A DNA stretch of 64,000 bases from Nocardioides antri. GTDB taxonomy: Bacteria > Actinomycetota > Actinomycetes > Propionibacteriales > Nocardioidaceae. Below are positions 43,322-51,167 of the stretch, piece after piece (position 1 is the stretch's first letter; every line of letters begins with the position of its first letter). The notes beneath the pieces were generated by a model. That model made no database searches and was not told where the DNA came from. It was given only the letters and a program-made list of their open reading frames with translations. Where the stretch lies: positions 59,662 through 123,661 of the forward strand of contig NZ_VUJW01000006.1 in the NCBI RefSeq assembly GCF_008373765.1. The letters run 5' to 3'. A program made the translations under genes and the position numbers.

Positions 43322-44707
43322 TCACTCGTTCACGGCCTGCTCGTGGGGGAGGGGCGGGACGTGGTGGTTGCCCTGGAACAGGTCGCCGGGGTCGTAGGCG
43401 GTCTTCACCGCGCGGAGGCGCTCCCAGGTCTGGGGGGTGAAGAACCGGCTGGCGTCCCCTGGCTGTTCGACGAAGTTGGGGTACTCGCCCACCCGGTAGG
43501 GCCGGAGGGCGTCGTCCAGCCTCGCGAGGTACGACGCGACGGGCCCCTCGTCGCCTGCTTCGGCGACGACGCCGAGCGCCAGGACGGAGTAGCTCCCGGG
43601 GATGGTGGCGCGCGCGCCGGCGCCGGGCGCCTGCCGGCCGAGAGCGCCGCCGAGTTGGCGGATCTGGACGAGCGAGAGGGGGGAGCCCGAGTCCGGGCCG
43701 ACGGCGTCGAGGAGGTCGTCGAGCGCCTGCGGAGTGATCCTGTCAACGAGCGCCGTCGTGCTGAGGTAAGGCAGCGGCGCCGGCGGGTCCATGGCCATGT
43801 CGGCCAGCACCGCCGGGGGCACGGTCGCGAAGGTGTCCAGCACCGGCCCGAGGTCACGGATCGGCCGGAGCAGGTCGGCCCCGGTCTGGGCGTCGCCGAG
43901 GTAGGCGCAGTGGAACACCGTGAACGGCCGGCCGCGGAGCTCGCCGGGCACCTCGGGGTCGTCCGGGAAGTGGATCAGGGACGTCCACGTCATCATCTCC
44001 TCGGGCAGCCGGGGAGCCAGGCCGAACCACCGACGCAGCACGAGCTGCGCGCTGTCGGCCGGGAAGAACAGGGCGCCGGCGTAGAGATCGGAGACGGCGT
44101 ACACCTCGAACTCGATCCCGGTCACGACGCCGAAGTTCCCGTTGCCGCCGCGCAGCGCCCAGAACAGGTCGGGCTCGTTCTGCGGGTCCACGCGCCGCAG
44201 GCGCGCGTCGGCCGTGACCACCTCGAGGGCGGTCACGCTGTTGGTCTGGAGGCCGTACTTGCGGGCGAGCCAGCCCATGCCGCCGCCGAGGGAGTAGCCG
44301 GCGATCCCCACCAGGGGTGACGAGCCGTGCAGCGCCGCGAGTCCCAGGTCGGAGAGCGCCGGTACGACGTCCTGCCAGCGCACGCCGGCGCCGACCCGCA
44401 CGCGGCGAGCGTCGGCGTCGATGGTGATCTCGCGCAGGTCGCGGACGTCGACGAGGAGGGCGTCCGTGAGGTCGCGGTGGGCGCCGTTGTTGTGGCCGGT
44501 GGCCTGCGCGGCGATGCGCAGGCCGTGGGCCCGTGCGTGCTCGACGACCTGCACGACGTCGGCGGCGTGCGCCGGCAGGACCACTGCGTGCGGACGGACG
44601 TCGGTCGTGAGGTTGAAGCCCGTGCGGACGGAGTCCCAGTCGGGCTCGGAGGTCGTCACCACGCGTCCCGAGATACGCGTCGCCAGGGCGGCGAGGGGAG
44701 CGGTCAT
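43322..44707 (-). CDS. FAD-binding oxidoreductase (berberine-bridge type)
   Basis: A 461-residue flavoenzyme: FAD_binding_4 domain in the first half (RPHAVVLPAHAADVVQVVEH; AAQATGHNNGAHRD with the His that could hold FAD; GYSLGGGMGWLARKYGL) and a C-terminal BBE domain (DPGDLFQGNHHVPP). Members oxidise sugars, alcohols or secondary metabolites; substrate unknown here. ATG 44707 has GAAAGG 9 nt upstream. The TetR gene is divergent, 63 bp away. Confidence 0.87.
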   Translation of the reverse strand: MTAPLAALATRISGRVVTTSEPDWDSVRTGFNLTTDVRPHAVVLPAHAADVVQVVEHARAHGLRIAAQATGHNNGAHRDLTDALLVDVRDLREITIDADARRVRVGAGVRWQDVVPALSDLGLAALHGSSPLVGIAGYSLGGGMGWLARKYGLQTNSVTALEVVTADARLRRVDPQNEPDLFWALRGGNGNFGVVTGIEFEVYAVSDLYAGALFFPADSAQLVLRRWFGLAPRLPEEMMTWTSLIHFPDDPEVPGELRGRPFTVFHCAYLGDAQTGADLLRPIRDLGPVLDTFATVPPAVLADMAMDPPAPLPYLSTTALVDRITPQALDDLLDAVGPDSGSPLSLVQIRQLGGALGRQAPGAGARATIPGSYSVLALGVVAEAGDEGPVASYLARLDDALRPYRVGEYPNFVEQPGDASRFFTPQTWERLRAVKTAYDPGDLFQGNHHVPPLPHEQAVNE

Positions 44708-44718
44708 GATGCGATACC

Positions 44719-44745
44719 TTTCAGTTAACATAGCGATTAGTGAAA
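44719..44745. promoter_or_regulatory. candidate TetR operator
   Basis: Imperfect inverted repeat TTTCAGTTA / TTAGTGAAA (7 of 9 positions) in the 63-bp gap between the divergent TetR and FAD-oxidoreductase genes, so one repressor site could control both. Confidence 0.45.
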
Positions 44746-44770
44746 CCAGATGGTAGCATCGGTGAACACC

Positions 44771-45352
44771 ATGTCAACTCAAAGTAGGAAGTACGAGCTG
44801 AAGGCTCGTGCGGAGAGCCAGAAGGAGACGCGGGACCGGATCGCGCGCTCCGCTGCGGAGCTGCACGAGGAGGTCGGCGTCGCGCGCACGACCGTGGCCG
44901 AGATCGCCCGGCGTGCCGGCGTCTCCAGGCTCACGGTCTACAACCACTTCCCTGACCTGGACGTGCTGCTCCCGGCGTGCGCCGCGCACTACGAGGGCAT
45001 CCATCCGCGGCCCGTCTTCGACGAGACCCTGGCGTCGCCCGAGCCGGCGGACCGGGTGGCCGGCTCGCTCGAGCTCCTGTACGCCTGGTACCGCGAGACC
45101 GAGCCGATGTTCGGCAAGGCCTTCAGCGACCGCGCGACCGTGCCGGAGCTCGACCGGTTCCTGGCGGGCGGGGTGGAGCAGATGGCGGAGGACCTCGTCG
45201 TACGCCTGGAGGAGTCGCTGGGCAAGGCCACCAGCGACCAGCGGACGATGCTCCGGCTGGCCGTCGACTTCTGGACCTGGCGCCGGCTGACCAGGGAGGG
45301 CCTCGACGACCGGGGGGCGAGCCGCCTGATGGCGAGGATGGTCGTCGGATGA
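44771..45352 (+). CDS. TetR-family transcriptional regulator
   Basis: A 193-residue regulator. The DNA-binding domain is at about 15-60, with the helix-turn-helix TTVAEIARRAGVSRLTVYNHFPD. The C-terminal ligand domain is not assignable. ATG 44771 is chosen over ATG 44750, which lies before a TAGCAT box (44754-44759). It probably represses the divergent FAD oxidoreductase/PfpI unit. Confidence 0.88.
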   Translation: MSTQSRKYELKARAESQKETRDRIARSAAELHEEVGVARTTVAEIARRAGVSRLTVYNHFPDLDVLLPACAAHYEGIHPRPVFDETLASPEPADRVAGSLELLYAWYRETEPMFGKAFSDRATVPELDRFLAGGVEQMAEDLVVRLEESLGKATSDQRTMLRLAVDFWTWRRLTREGLDDRGASRLMARMVVG

Positions 45353-45387
45353 CGAGGAACGCCTCGACCTCAGCTCTCCGGAAATGC

Positions 45388-45419
45388 ACGAAGCCCGGGC
45401 CGAACGGCCCGGGCTTCGT
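45388..45419. terminator. bidirectional terminator
   Basis: Perfect 14-bp stem (ACGAAGCCCGGGCC and its complement) with GAAC loop, between the converging TetR and RTX-like genes. Confidence 0.8.
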
Positions 45420-45439
45420 GGTTGCTCAGTCGGCTGAGG

Positions 45440-46048
45440 TCAGCCGTGGCTGACGCGGTCGCGGCCGGAGCCGCCGACGATGCGGTCGGCACCCGGGCCG
45501 CCGCGGAGCCAGTCGCGGCCGGGGCCGCCGTAGATCCGGTCGTTGCCCTTGGCACCGTTGACGAAGTCGTTGCCGGCGCCGAGGTAGGTGACGTCGTTGC
45601 CGGCGTCAGTCAGGACCCACAGGCGGAACTTGGACGTGAGGCTGCTGCCGTCGGTGTAGTCGTTGCCGAGACGCGGCCAGACCTGGACGAACATCCGGCT
45701 GTCGCGGAACCGCGGCGGGATCTTGCAGACGGCGGAGACGCCCTTCCGGACCTTCTCCCGGTCACAGCGCTCGGGCAGGCTCTTGAACCGACCGGTCCGC
45801 GTGTCGCGGAAGCGGAGCGCGTGGCGCTCCTTCACCCAGGTGATCCGAAGGTGCTGGTCGTGCTTGCCGGAGATGTAGACCGGACCGTGCTTCGAGTAGC
45901 GGATGATCGCGCTGCCCCCCATGTCGGAGACTCCCGCGTCACCCGGGCCGAGCATGAGCGGCGGGTGGTGGTCCGCGGAAGCGGGGGCGATGCCGATGGC
46001 GAGACCGGCGACGACGGCGACGAACAACGTGCTGATGGTGCGAATCAA
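45440..46048 (-). CDS. secreted protein with RTX-like calcium-binding repeats
   Basis: A 202-residue exported protein: signal peptide (TLFVAVVAGLAIGIAPASAD), an unassigned body with two cysteines, and C-terminal nonapeptide repeats of GGxGxDxx type (GNDFVNGAKGNDRIYGGPG, then GGPGADRIVGGSGRD), which form calcium-binding beta-rolls. Start is TTG 46048 with AGGAGGGG 6 nt upstream, the only well-placed start. No enzyme domain or type I secretion gene is present nearby. Confidence 0.8.
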   Translation of the reverse strand: MIRTISTLFVAVVAGLAIGIAPASADHHPPLMLGPGDAGVSDMGGSAIIRYSKHGPVYISGKHDQHLRITWVKERHALRFRDTRTGRFKSLPERCDREKVRKGVSAVCKIPPRFRDSRMFVQVWPRLGNDYTDGSSLTSKFRLWVLTDAGNDVTYLGAGNDFVNGAKGNDRIYGGPGRDWLRGGPGADRIVGGSGRDRVSHG

Positions 46049-46206
46049 GGAGACCCCTCCTGGTTTGTGGCTCCCAGGACCATAGGCGGATTTCCTCGGA
46101 GCGCGAATTCGTCGGCTGAGATCCGCACCACTCCGGCAGGGGACAGGCGGCCCACCTCGGCGCCGCCCGCACGAGAGATCTGCTAGGTCGTGGCAGACTC
46201 AGCCGC

Positions 46207-47160
46207 GTGAGTTCCGGGGTGCGCTGGCTGGTGCCGGTCGTGGTGCTGTTGGCGGCGGGCTGCAGCGACTCCGACGAACCCTTCTACCAACCTGACCCGG
46301 AGACGTCGGCCATCTCCACGGAGTACGACGCCGACCTCGAGCCGTCCGCAGCCGCGGTCACCCTCGTGCCGGCCGAGGCCACGACCCTGACCGTCACCGA
46401 CTTCGACCAGCTCCGGCTGACGCTCGGCTTCGGCACCCTGAACAGCCGTTCCCCGGCCGCCGAGCGCGACCGGTTCTGGACAGCGGTGTCCCGCTCCGCC
46501 GCCCTGTCCAGCGGTCTGCTGCGGCCGGTCGAGGACGAGCTCGCCAGCTACGGCTTCGGGCAGGACGACGTCGCGTGGGAGGCGTTGTACGCCGGCGACG
46601 CCGACGGCTGGGTCCTCGCGCTCCACGACGACGTGCCGGTCGCCCGGGTGAGGGAGGCGATCCGCGCCGGGGTCGGCCCGCTCGACGGCGCCGTCCTCGA
46701 CACCGAACGAGGGTTGGTCAGCTCCGCCGACCTTCCCGAGGGTGAGGACAGCTGGGCCGCGATCGAGGGCATCTCCGAACTGGTGGGACAGGAGGCGAGC
46801 TCGACGTACGTCGAGCGTGCCTGCCTGCCGTTCGACACGGTGTTCGGCGCGGGGATGGAGGAGCAGCTCGCGGCGGCGCCGCGCGCCGCGCTCGACGCCC
46901 TCGACCCGCTCGAGGGCTTCTCGGTCGCGCTCGGCACCGAGCTGGTGACGGTCAGGCTGGGCGAGGGGCGCTCCGACGCGTTCGACCGGCTGCGCCTCGC
47001 CGAGGTGATGCCGGCGATCCGGCCCGAGTTCGGCGCGGGGTTCGCCCGCGGCGTCGCGGACCCGTCGACCGGACGGCTCGGCTACGACCTGCAGAACCCG
47101 CAGGCAGCGGTCGACCTGGTGACGGACCGGCACCTGCCGTTCGCCGTGTGCGGCGACTGA
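46207..47160 (+). CDS. putative lipoprotein of unknown function
   Basis: A 317-residue protein with lipoprotein signal and lipobox VLLAAGCSD (Cys near 19), an acidic start and an alpha/beta body without a motif I know. Two further cysteines (ERACLPFD and the C-terminal AVCGD) may pair. GTG 46207 gives the complete signal sequence; no strong ribosome binding site is seen. It converges on the fatty-acid-hydroxylase gene with 2 nt between stops. Confidence 0.65.
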   Translation: MSSGVRWLVPVVVLLAAGCSDSDEPFYQPDPETSAISTEYDADLEPSAAAVTLVPAEATTLTVTDFDQLRLTLGFGTLNSRSPAAERDRFWTAVSRSAALSSGLLRPVEDELASYGFGQDDVAWEALYAGDADGWVLALHDDVPVARVREAIRAGVGPLDGAVLDTERGLVSSADLPEGEDSWAAIEGISELVGQEASSTYVERACLPFDTVFGAGMEEQLAAAPRAALDALDPLEGFSVALGTELVTVRLGEGRSDAFDRLRLAEVMPAIRPEFGAGFARGVADPSTGRLGYDLQNPQAAVDLVTDRHLPFAVCGD

Positions 47161-47162
47161 CG

Positions 47163-47882
47163 TCAGGAGTCGGCGAGGCCGTGCAGGTTCCGCGCCGTCG
47201 GTGACGTGGGGACCGTCGCCGGGTCCGGATAGGTGCCGAAGAGCCGGTCGGCCGTCGCGGCGGTCGTGACCGTGAACCAGTAGTGCTCGCTCTTGTAGTG
47301 GTGGAGCCGGTGGTTGCGCCACACCGAGCGGAACCAGCCCGACCGCGGGCGGTAGTCGCTGTGCAGCAGGTAGTGGGTCCACTCGTACGCCGACAGCAGC
47401 ACCATCACCGCCACGATGACCGTGAACATCGCCGACCAGGTCGGCGTGGTCGCCCACGCCAGCAGCGCGAGGCCGGGACCGATCCCGAGCTCGACCTGCC
47501 ACGGCACGAAGACCAGGGGGATCGAACGGGGGTCGCGATGGTGGGCGCGGTGCTTGCGGGAGAGGAGCGGGTCGATCGTGATGCCGGCGACGCGACGCGG
47601 CTTCCAGTGCAGGACGAAGACGTGGATCACCCACTCCACGACCGGCATGATCGCCACCAGCCCGACCGGGATGAACAGCTCCCACCAGGCTCCGGGCCCG
47701 GCCAGCACGCGACCGACGATCGCCGCGAGCAGGTACGCCGACAGGATGTACGGCGACGGGTGCCGCCAGAACTCCACGAACACCGCGCGCAGCGACTGGC
47801 TGGAGCGCCGGCCACCGGTGATCCTGGCCTCGTCGCGATCCACCTGCTGGCGGGCACGGGTCTCGATGTCGCCACTGGTCAT
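47163..47882 (-). CDS. fatty acid hydroxylase/sterol desaturase superfamily protein
   Basis: A 239-residue membrane protein with four or five hydrophobic segments and the di-iron His boxes of the family: HVFVLHW, KHRAHHRDP, HYLLHSDYR and HRLHHYKSEHYWF. It should oxygenate or desaturate a lipid-like substrate, possibly a carotenoid or fatty acid; the target is unknown. ATG 47882 overlaps the stop of the GntR gene by one base, so regulator and enzyme are one unit. Confidence 0.85.
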   Translation of the reverse strand: MTSGDIETRARQQVDRDEARITGGRRSSQSLRAVFVEFWRHPSPYILSAYLLAAIVGRVLAGPGAWWELFIPVGLVAIMPVVEWVIHVFVLHWKPRRVAGITIDPLLSRKHRAHHRDPRSIPLVFVPWQVELGIGPGLALLAWATTPTWSAMFTVIVAVMVLLSAYEWTHYLLHSDYRPRSGWFRSVWRNHRLHHYKSEHYWFTVTTAATADRLFGTYPDPATVPTSPTARNLHGLADS

Positions 47883-48616
47883 CAGTCGTCTCCTCCGGGG
47901 GTCTCGGTCAGCGCTGCGAACGCGCTGATCAGCGACTCGTTGGTGGGTGCCAGGACCCGCTCCGCGGCCGCCCGGGCCGTGGCCGGGTCGCCGGCACCGA
48001 TCGCGGCAGTGAGGACCCGGTAGGGATCGACCTGCCCGACCTCCCCGGCGAGCGCCGGGGCGAGGGCCGGCAGCGCCGGCTCGTAGGCCGCCCGCAGCCC
48101 GTTGAACATCAGCCGGAACACGATCGAGTCGGCGCCGTCGACGACGACGTCCCAGAACTCGAGGGCCAGCTCCTGCCACGCGACGGGGTCGGTGGTCCCC
48201 GACAGTCGTTCGACCACGGCGTCGAGGGCGACCCCGAGCGCCGGGCCACCCCGCTCCGCGGCAAGGGCCGCGATGCCGGGTCCGATCGAGGTCCGCGCCT
48301 CCACGATGCTCCGCGCGACGGCCGGGTCGATCCCGCCGCCGCGGACCAGCAGGCGCGGCAGCAGGTCGAGGCCGCCGTACCTCCGGAAGTCGCGGACCGT
48401 CGCGCCGCCGCCGTGCCGCACCTCGACCAGCCGGGTCTGCGCCATCCGCTGCAGCGCCTCGCGGACCGCCGGCCGGGAGACTCCCAGGACCTCGGCCAGC
48501 TGGCGCTCGCTGGGCAGCTGCTCGCCGGCCGCCAGGCTGCCGTCCACCACCTCGTCGAGCACCTGGTCGAAGACCTGGTCGGACACGGACTTCCGGGTCA
48601 CCGGTTTCAGAGCCAT
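47882..48616 (-). CDS. GntR-family regulator, FadR subfamily
   Basis: A 244-residue regulator: winged helix-turn-helix (GEQLPSERQLAEVLGVSRPA, about 32-51; AVREALQRMAQTRLVEVRHG) and an all-helical FCD ligand domain (about 95-230). It precedes and overlaps the fatty-acid-hydroxylase gene, so it probably responds to a lipid or organic acid. A TGGTC-N9-GACCA site lies 30 bp upstream. Confidence 0.87.
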   Translation of the reverse strand: MALKPVTRKSVSDQVFDQVLDEVVDGSLAAGEQLPSERQLAEVLGVSRPAVREALQRMAQTRLVEVRHGGGATVRDFRRYGGLDLLPRLLVRGGGIDPAVARSIVEARTSIGPGIAALAAERGGPALGVALDAVVERLSGTTDPVAWQELALEFWDVVVDGADSIVFRLMFNGLRAAYEPALPALAPALAGEVGQVDPYRVLTAAIGAGDPATARAAAERVLAPTNESLISAFAALTETPGGDD

Positions 48617-48646
48617 GCCGCAGACGATAGGCGGCAGTTGGACAGT

Positions 48647-48665
48647 TGGTCAAGTGGTAAGACCA
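48647..48665. promoter_or_regulatory. candidate FadR/GntR operator
   Basis: TGGTC-N9-GACCA, a palindrome of FadR-like form, between the divergent GntR and SURF1 genes. Confidence 0.45.
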
Positions 48666-48700
48666 GTGACGGCGATAGAGGAGGCCGGCTCGCCCCTCCG

Positions 48701-48706
48701 TAGGCT
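48701..48706 (+). promoter_or_regulatory. -10 box of a leaderless SURF1 transcript
   Basis: TAGGCT, 6 nt before GTG 48713, with no ribosome binding site between. Confidence 0.5.
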
Positions 48707-48712
48707 GGCCGG

Positions 48713-49516
48713 GTGCAGGTGACCGCGTGGTGGAGCCCCCGGTTGTGGGGCGCCCACCTCCTCGCGCTGGCGTGCGTCGCCGCAGCGGTCGCCCTCGGGC
48801 TCTGGCAGTACGACGCCTGGGAGGCCCATCGCGCTGCGGAGCGGATCGACCTCACCCACGCGGAGCCGGAGCCGCTCACCGACGTCCTCGGGCCCGACGA
48901 GCCGTTCCCGACCAAGCACGTCGGCCGGCCGGTCGTCGTCGACGGCACCTGGCTGCCGGAGGGCACGGTGCTCGTGTCCGGTCGCGAGGAGGACGGCGAG
49001 GACGGCAGCTGGGTGGTGACCCCGCTGACGGTGGGCGGGCCGGACGACGCGGCGGTCCCCGTCGTCCGCGGCTGGGTGCCGGGGGAGGACCCTGCCGATG
49101 CGCCGCCGCCCCCGACCGGCACCGCCAGCCTTGTCGGCTGGCTCCAGCCCGGGGAGGGCACCGGCGCCGCCGACGAGGACCCGACCGACGCCGTGCTCCC
49201 ACAGGTGCGGATCGCAGACCTGGTGCAGCTTGTCGACGTCGACCTGTACGGCGGCTACGTGGTCGTCGACCCGGACGCGACCGCCGACGCCGGCGGTCGC
49301 AACGCCGGCACATCGCACCTCGCGCCGGCGACGCTGGACCAGCTCCCGCCGGCGGGGACGTTCACCGCCTGGCGCAACATCGCCTACGCGATCGAGTGGT
49401 GGCTCTTCGCGGCCTTCGCGCTCTTCCTCTGGTGGCGGTTCGTGCGCGACGCGCTCGGCCGGCCCGGGACCGCCGAGCAGGAGGTCGCCGACCCCCCGGT
49501 AGGTTCGGCCTCGTGA
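48713..49516 (+). CDS. SURF1 family protein (cytochrome oxidase assembly)
   Basis: A 267-residue protein with the SURF1 plan: N-terminal helix (LLALACVAAAVALGLWQYDA), a long extracytoplasmic part with WVVTPL and VVRGWVP motifs, and a C-terminal helix (AIEWWLFAAFALFLWWRF). SURF1 helps insert heme into cytochrome c oxidase. The GTG stands 6 nt after a TAGGCT box. The end of the gene contains the promoter of the following DUF3817 gene. Confidence 0.88.
   Translation: MQVTAWWSPRLWGAHLLALACVAAAVALGLWQYDAWEAHRAAERIDLTHAEPEPLTDVLGPDEPFPTKHVGRPVVVDGTWLPEGTVLVSGREEDGEDGSWVVTPLTVGGPDDAAVPVVRGWVPGEDPADAPPPPTGTASLVGWLQPGEGTGAADEDPTDAVLPQVRIADLVQLVDVDLYGGYVVVDPDATADAGGRNAGTSHLAPATLDQLPPAGTFTAWRNIAYAIEWWLFAAFALFLWWRFVRDALGRPGTAEQEVADPPVGSAS
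49500..49505 (+). promoter_or_regulatory. -10 box of a leaderless DUF3817 transcript, inside SURF1
   Basis: TAGGTT, 7 nt before GTG 49513. The gene could therefore be transcribed separately although it overlaps SURF1. Confidence 0.45.
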
Positions 49517-49848
49517 GCAGGCTCTTCACCATCTACCGCGTGCTGGCGTTCGTCGTCGGCGTGCTGCTCGTCGTCGGGACCATCGGGTCCGTGCTGAAGT
49601 ACGGCCTGTCCGACGGCGGCTCGCTCGACCAGCTCGGCGAGGACCTCACCCCGGTCTGGCTCGTCCACGGGTGGGTCTACATGGTCTACGTCGTGGTGGC
49701 GTTCGTGCTCACCCAGCGCGCGGGCTGGGCGCTGCCGCGCTTCCTGCTGATGATGGTCGCCGGCCTGGTGCCGGGGCTCATCTTCTGGGTGGAGCGCCGC
49801 GTCGCCGGCCAGCTCCGGGCAGAGCACCCGGAGCTCGCCGGCGCCTAG
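49513..49848 (+). CDS. DUF3817 membrane protein
   Basis: A 111-residue protein with three helices (VLAFVVGVLLVVGTIGSVLK; VWLVHGWVYMVYVVVAFVL; LPRFLLMMVAGLVPGLIFW) typical of DUF3817. GTG 49513 overlaps the SURF1 stop as GTGA. In many actinobacteria it accompanies SURF1; role unknown. Confidence 0.88.
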   Translation: MSRLFTIYRVLAFVVGVLLVVGTIGSVLKYGLSDGGSLDQLGEDLTPVWLVHGWVYMVYVVVAFVLTQRAGWALPRFLLMMVAGLVPGLIFWVERRVAGQLRAEHPELAGA

Positions 49849-49851
49849 CGG

Positions 49852-50436
49852 CTAGACCCCTGCCTCGGGCTTCGACTCGGTCGGCAGCGGGTCCGTCAGC
49901 GGGTCCGGGGTCGTCTCCGGGGAGTCCGGGGTCTCGGGCGTCGCGGGCGCGTCCGGCACCGGCTCCTCGACCGGAGGAGTGCTCGCCCGGGCACCGCTCG
50001 GCGGGGGGGCCGGGTCGTAGGACGACTGCCAGCCGCCGCCACCGTCGTTGCCGCCGCCCTGGAGCTTCTTGGCGACGAAGGCGACCGCGCCACCAACCGC
50101 ACCGATCATCAGGAGCGTCTTGATCTTGGACCGCTTCTTCGGCTTGGAGCCGCTCAGCTCGGCGGCCTTGGTGTCGGCGTACTCCTTGGCCTCGGAGGCC
50201 TTCTCGGCGATCGTGGCGGCGCCGGCCGAGATCACCGGTGCTGCCTTCTGCCGTGCCTCCGCGGCCTTCGCGGCTGCGGTCGCGGCGCCAGCGGCGACCA
50301 CCGGCGCGGCCTTCTCCCTGGCGTCGTGGATCGCGGGCCGAGCCGTGTCGTTCACGAACTCCCTGGCCTGGTCGATCGCTGTCTCGACGTACTCCTCAGC
50401 CTGCTCGAGGAGCGTCTTCTTCTTGCGAAATCCCAT
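49852..50436 (-). CDS. Ala-rich helical protein with internal repeat (YtxH-like)
   Basis: A 194-residue protein. A basic start (GFRKKKTLLEQ) leads into amphipathic helices with two copies of a roughly 22-residue unit (REKAAPVVAAGAATAAAKAA and RQKAAPVISAGAATIAEKAS), a short hydrophobic segment (TLLMIGAVGGAVAFVA) and a Pro/Thr/Asp-rich tail. It looks like a membrane-associated or apolipoprotein-like coiled-coil protein; no function can be given. ATG 50436 has GAAAGG 8 nt upstream. It converges on the DUF3817 gene with 3 nt between the stops. Confidence 0.7.
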   Translation of the reverse strand: MGFRKKKTLLEQAEEYVETAIDQAREFVNDTARPAIHDAREKAAPVVAAGAATAAAKAAEARQKAAPVISAGAATIAEKASEAKEYADTKAAELSGSKPKKRSKIKTLLMIGAVGGAVAFVAKKLQGGGNDGGGGWQSSYDPAPPPSGARASTPPVEEPVPDAPATPETPDSPETTPDPLTDPLPTESKPEAGV

Positions 50437-50608
50437 CGCCGAACCTTTCCGAATCCGAGAGCTGTGCGCCGGACGATCTGTCCTGGTCACTACCCCATCC
50501 CACCACGCGCAGACCGTGCGGACCACCCGCAGCGCGGGCCCCCGTAGGATCGACGGCGAGCGTGCGGGCACCGACGCCCCCGCAGACCCAGCAGCGCGAA
50601 AGGCAGTC

Positions 50609-51166
50609 ATGGCGGACCTCCAGGCCACCCTGAAGACGAACAAGGGCGACATCACGATCAACCTGTTCCCCAACCACGCACCGCGCACGGTGAAGAGCTT
50701 CGTCGGCCTGGCGACCGGCAACCCGGTCGAGGTCTCCGCCGACGGCCCCTACCGCCCGTCGCCGCGGGAGGGCTCGGCCGGATCGACGCCGTTCTACGAC
50801 GGTCTCAGCTTCCACCGCGTGATCCCCGGCTTCATGATCCAGGGCGGGTGCCCGCAGGGCACCGGCACCGGCGGCCCGGGCTACACCTTCGACGACGAGC
50901 CCCACCCCGAGCTGGTCTTCGACAAGCCCTACCTGCTCGCCATGGCGAACGCCGGCGTCCAGGGCGGCCACGGCACCAACGGCTCGCAGTTCTTCATCAC
51001 GGTCGGCGCGACGCCGTGGCTCAACCAGAAGCACACGATCTTCGGCGAGGTGGCCGACCAGGCCGGGCGCGACGTCGTCGACGCGATCGCCGCGGTCCGG
51101 ACCGGCCCGATGGACCGCCCGGTCGAGCCGGTCGTCATCGAGTCGGTGGAGATCACCGGCGCCTGA
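50609..51166 (+). CDS. peptidyl-prolyl cis-trans isomerase, cyclophilin type
   Basis: A 185-residue cytoplasmic cyclophilin (no signal peptide) with catalytic FHRVIPGFMIQGG (about 70-82), GTGGPGYTFDDE and NGSQFFITV. It speeds proline isomerisation in protein folding. ATG 50609 has GAAAGG 6 nt upstream. The position beside rhomboid and crgA matches ppiA of mycobacteria. Confidence 0.92.
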   Translation: MADLQATLKTNKGDITINLFPNHAPRTVKSFVGLATGNPVEVSADGPYRPSPREGSAGSTPFYDGLSFHRVIPGFMIQGGCPQGTGTGGPGYTFDDEPHPELVFDKPYLLAMANAGVQGGHGTNGSQFFITVGATPWLNQKHTIFGEVADQAGRDVVDAIAAVRTGPMDRPVEPVVIESVEITGA

Positions 51167-51167
51167 C

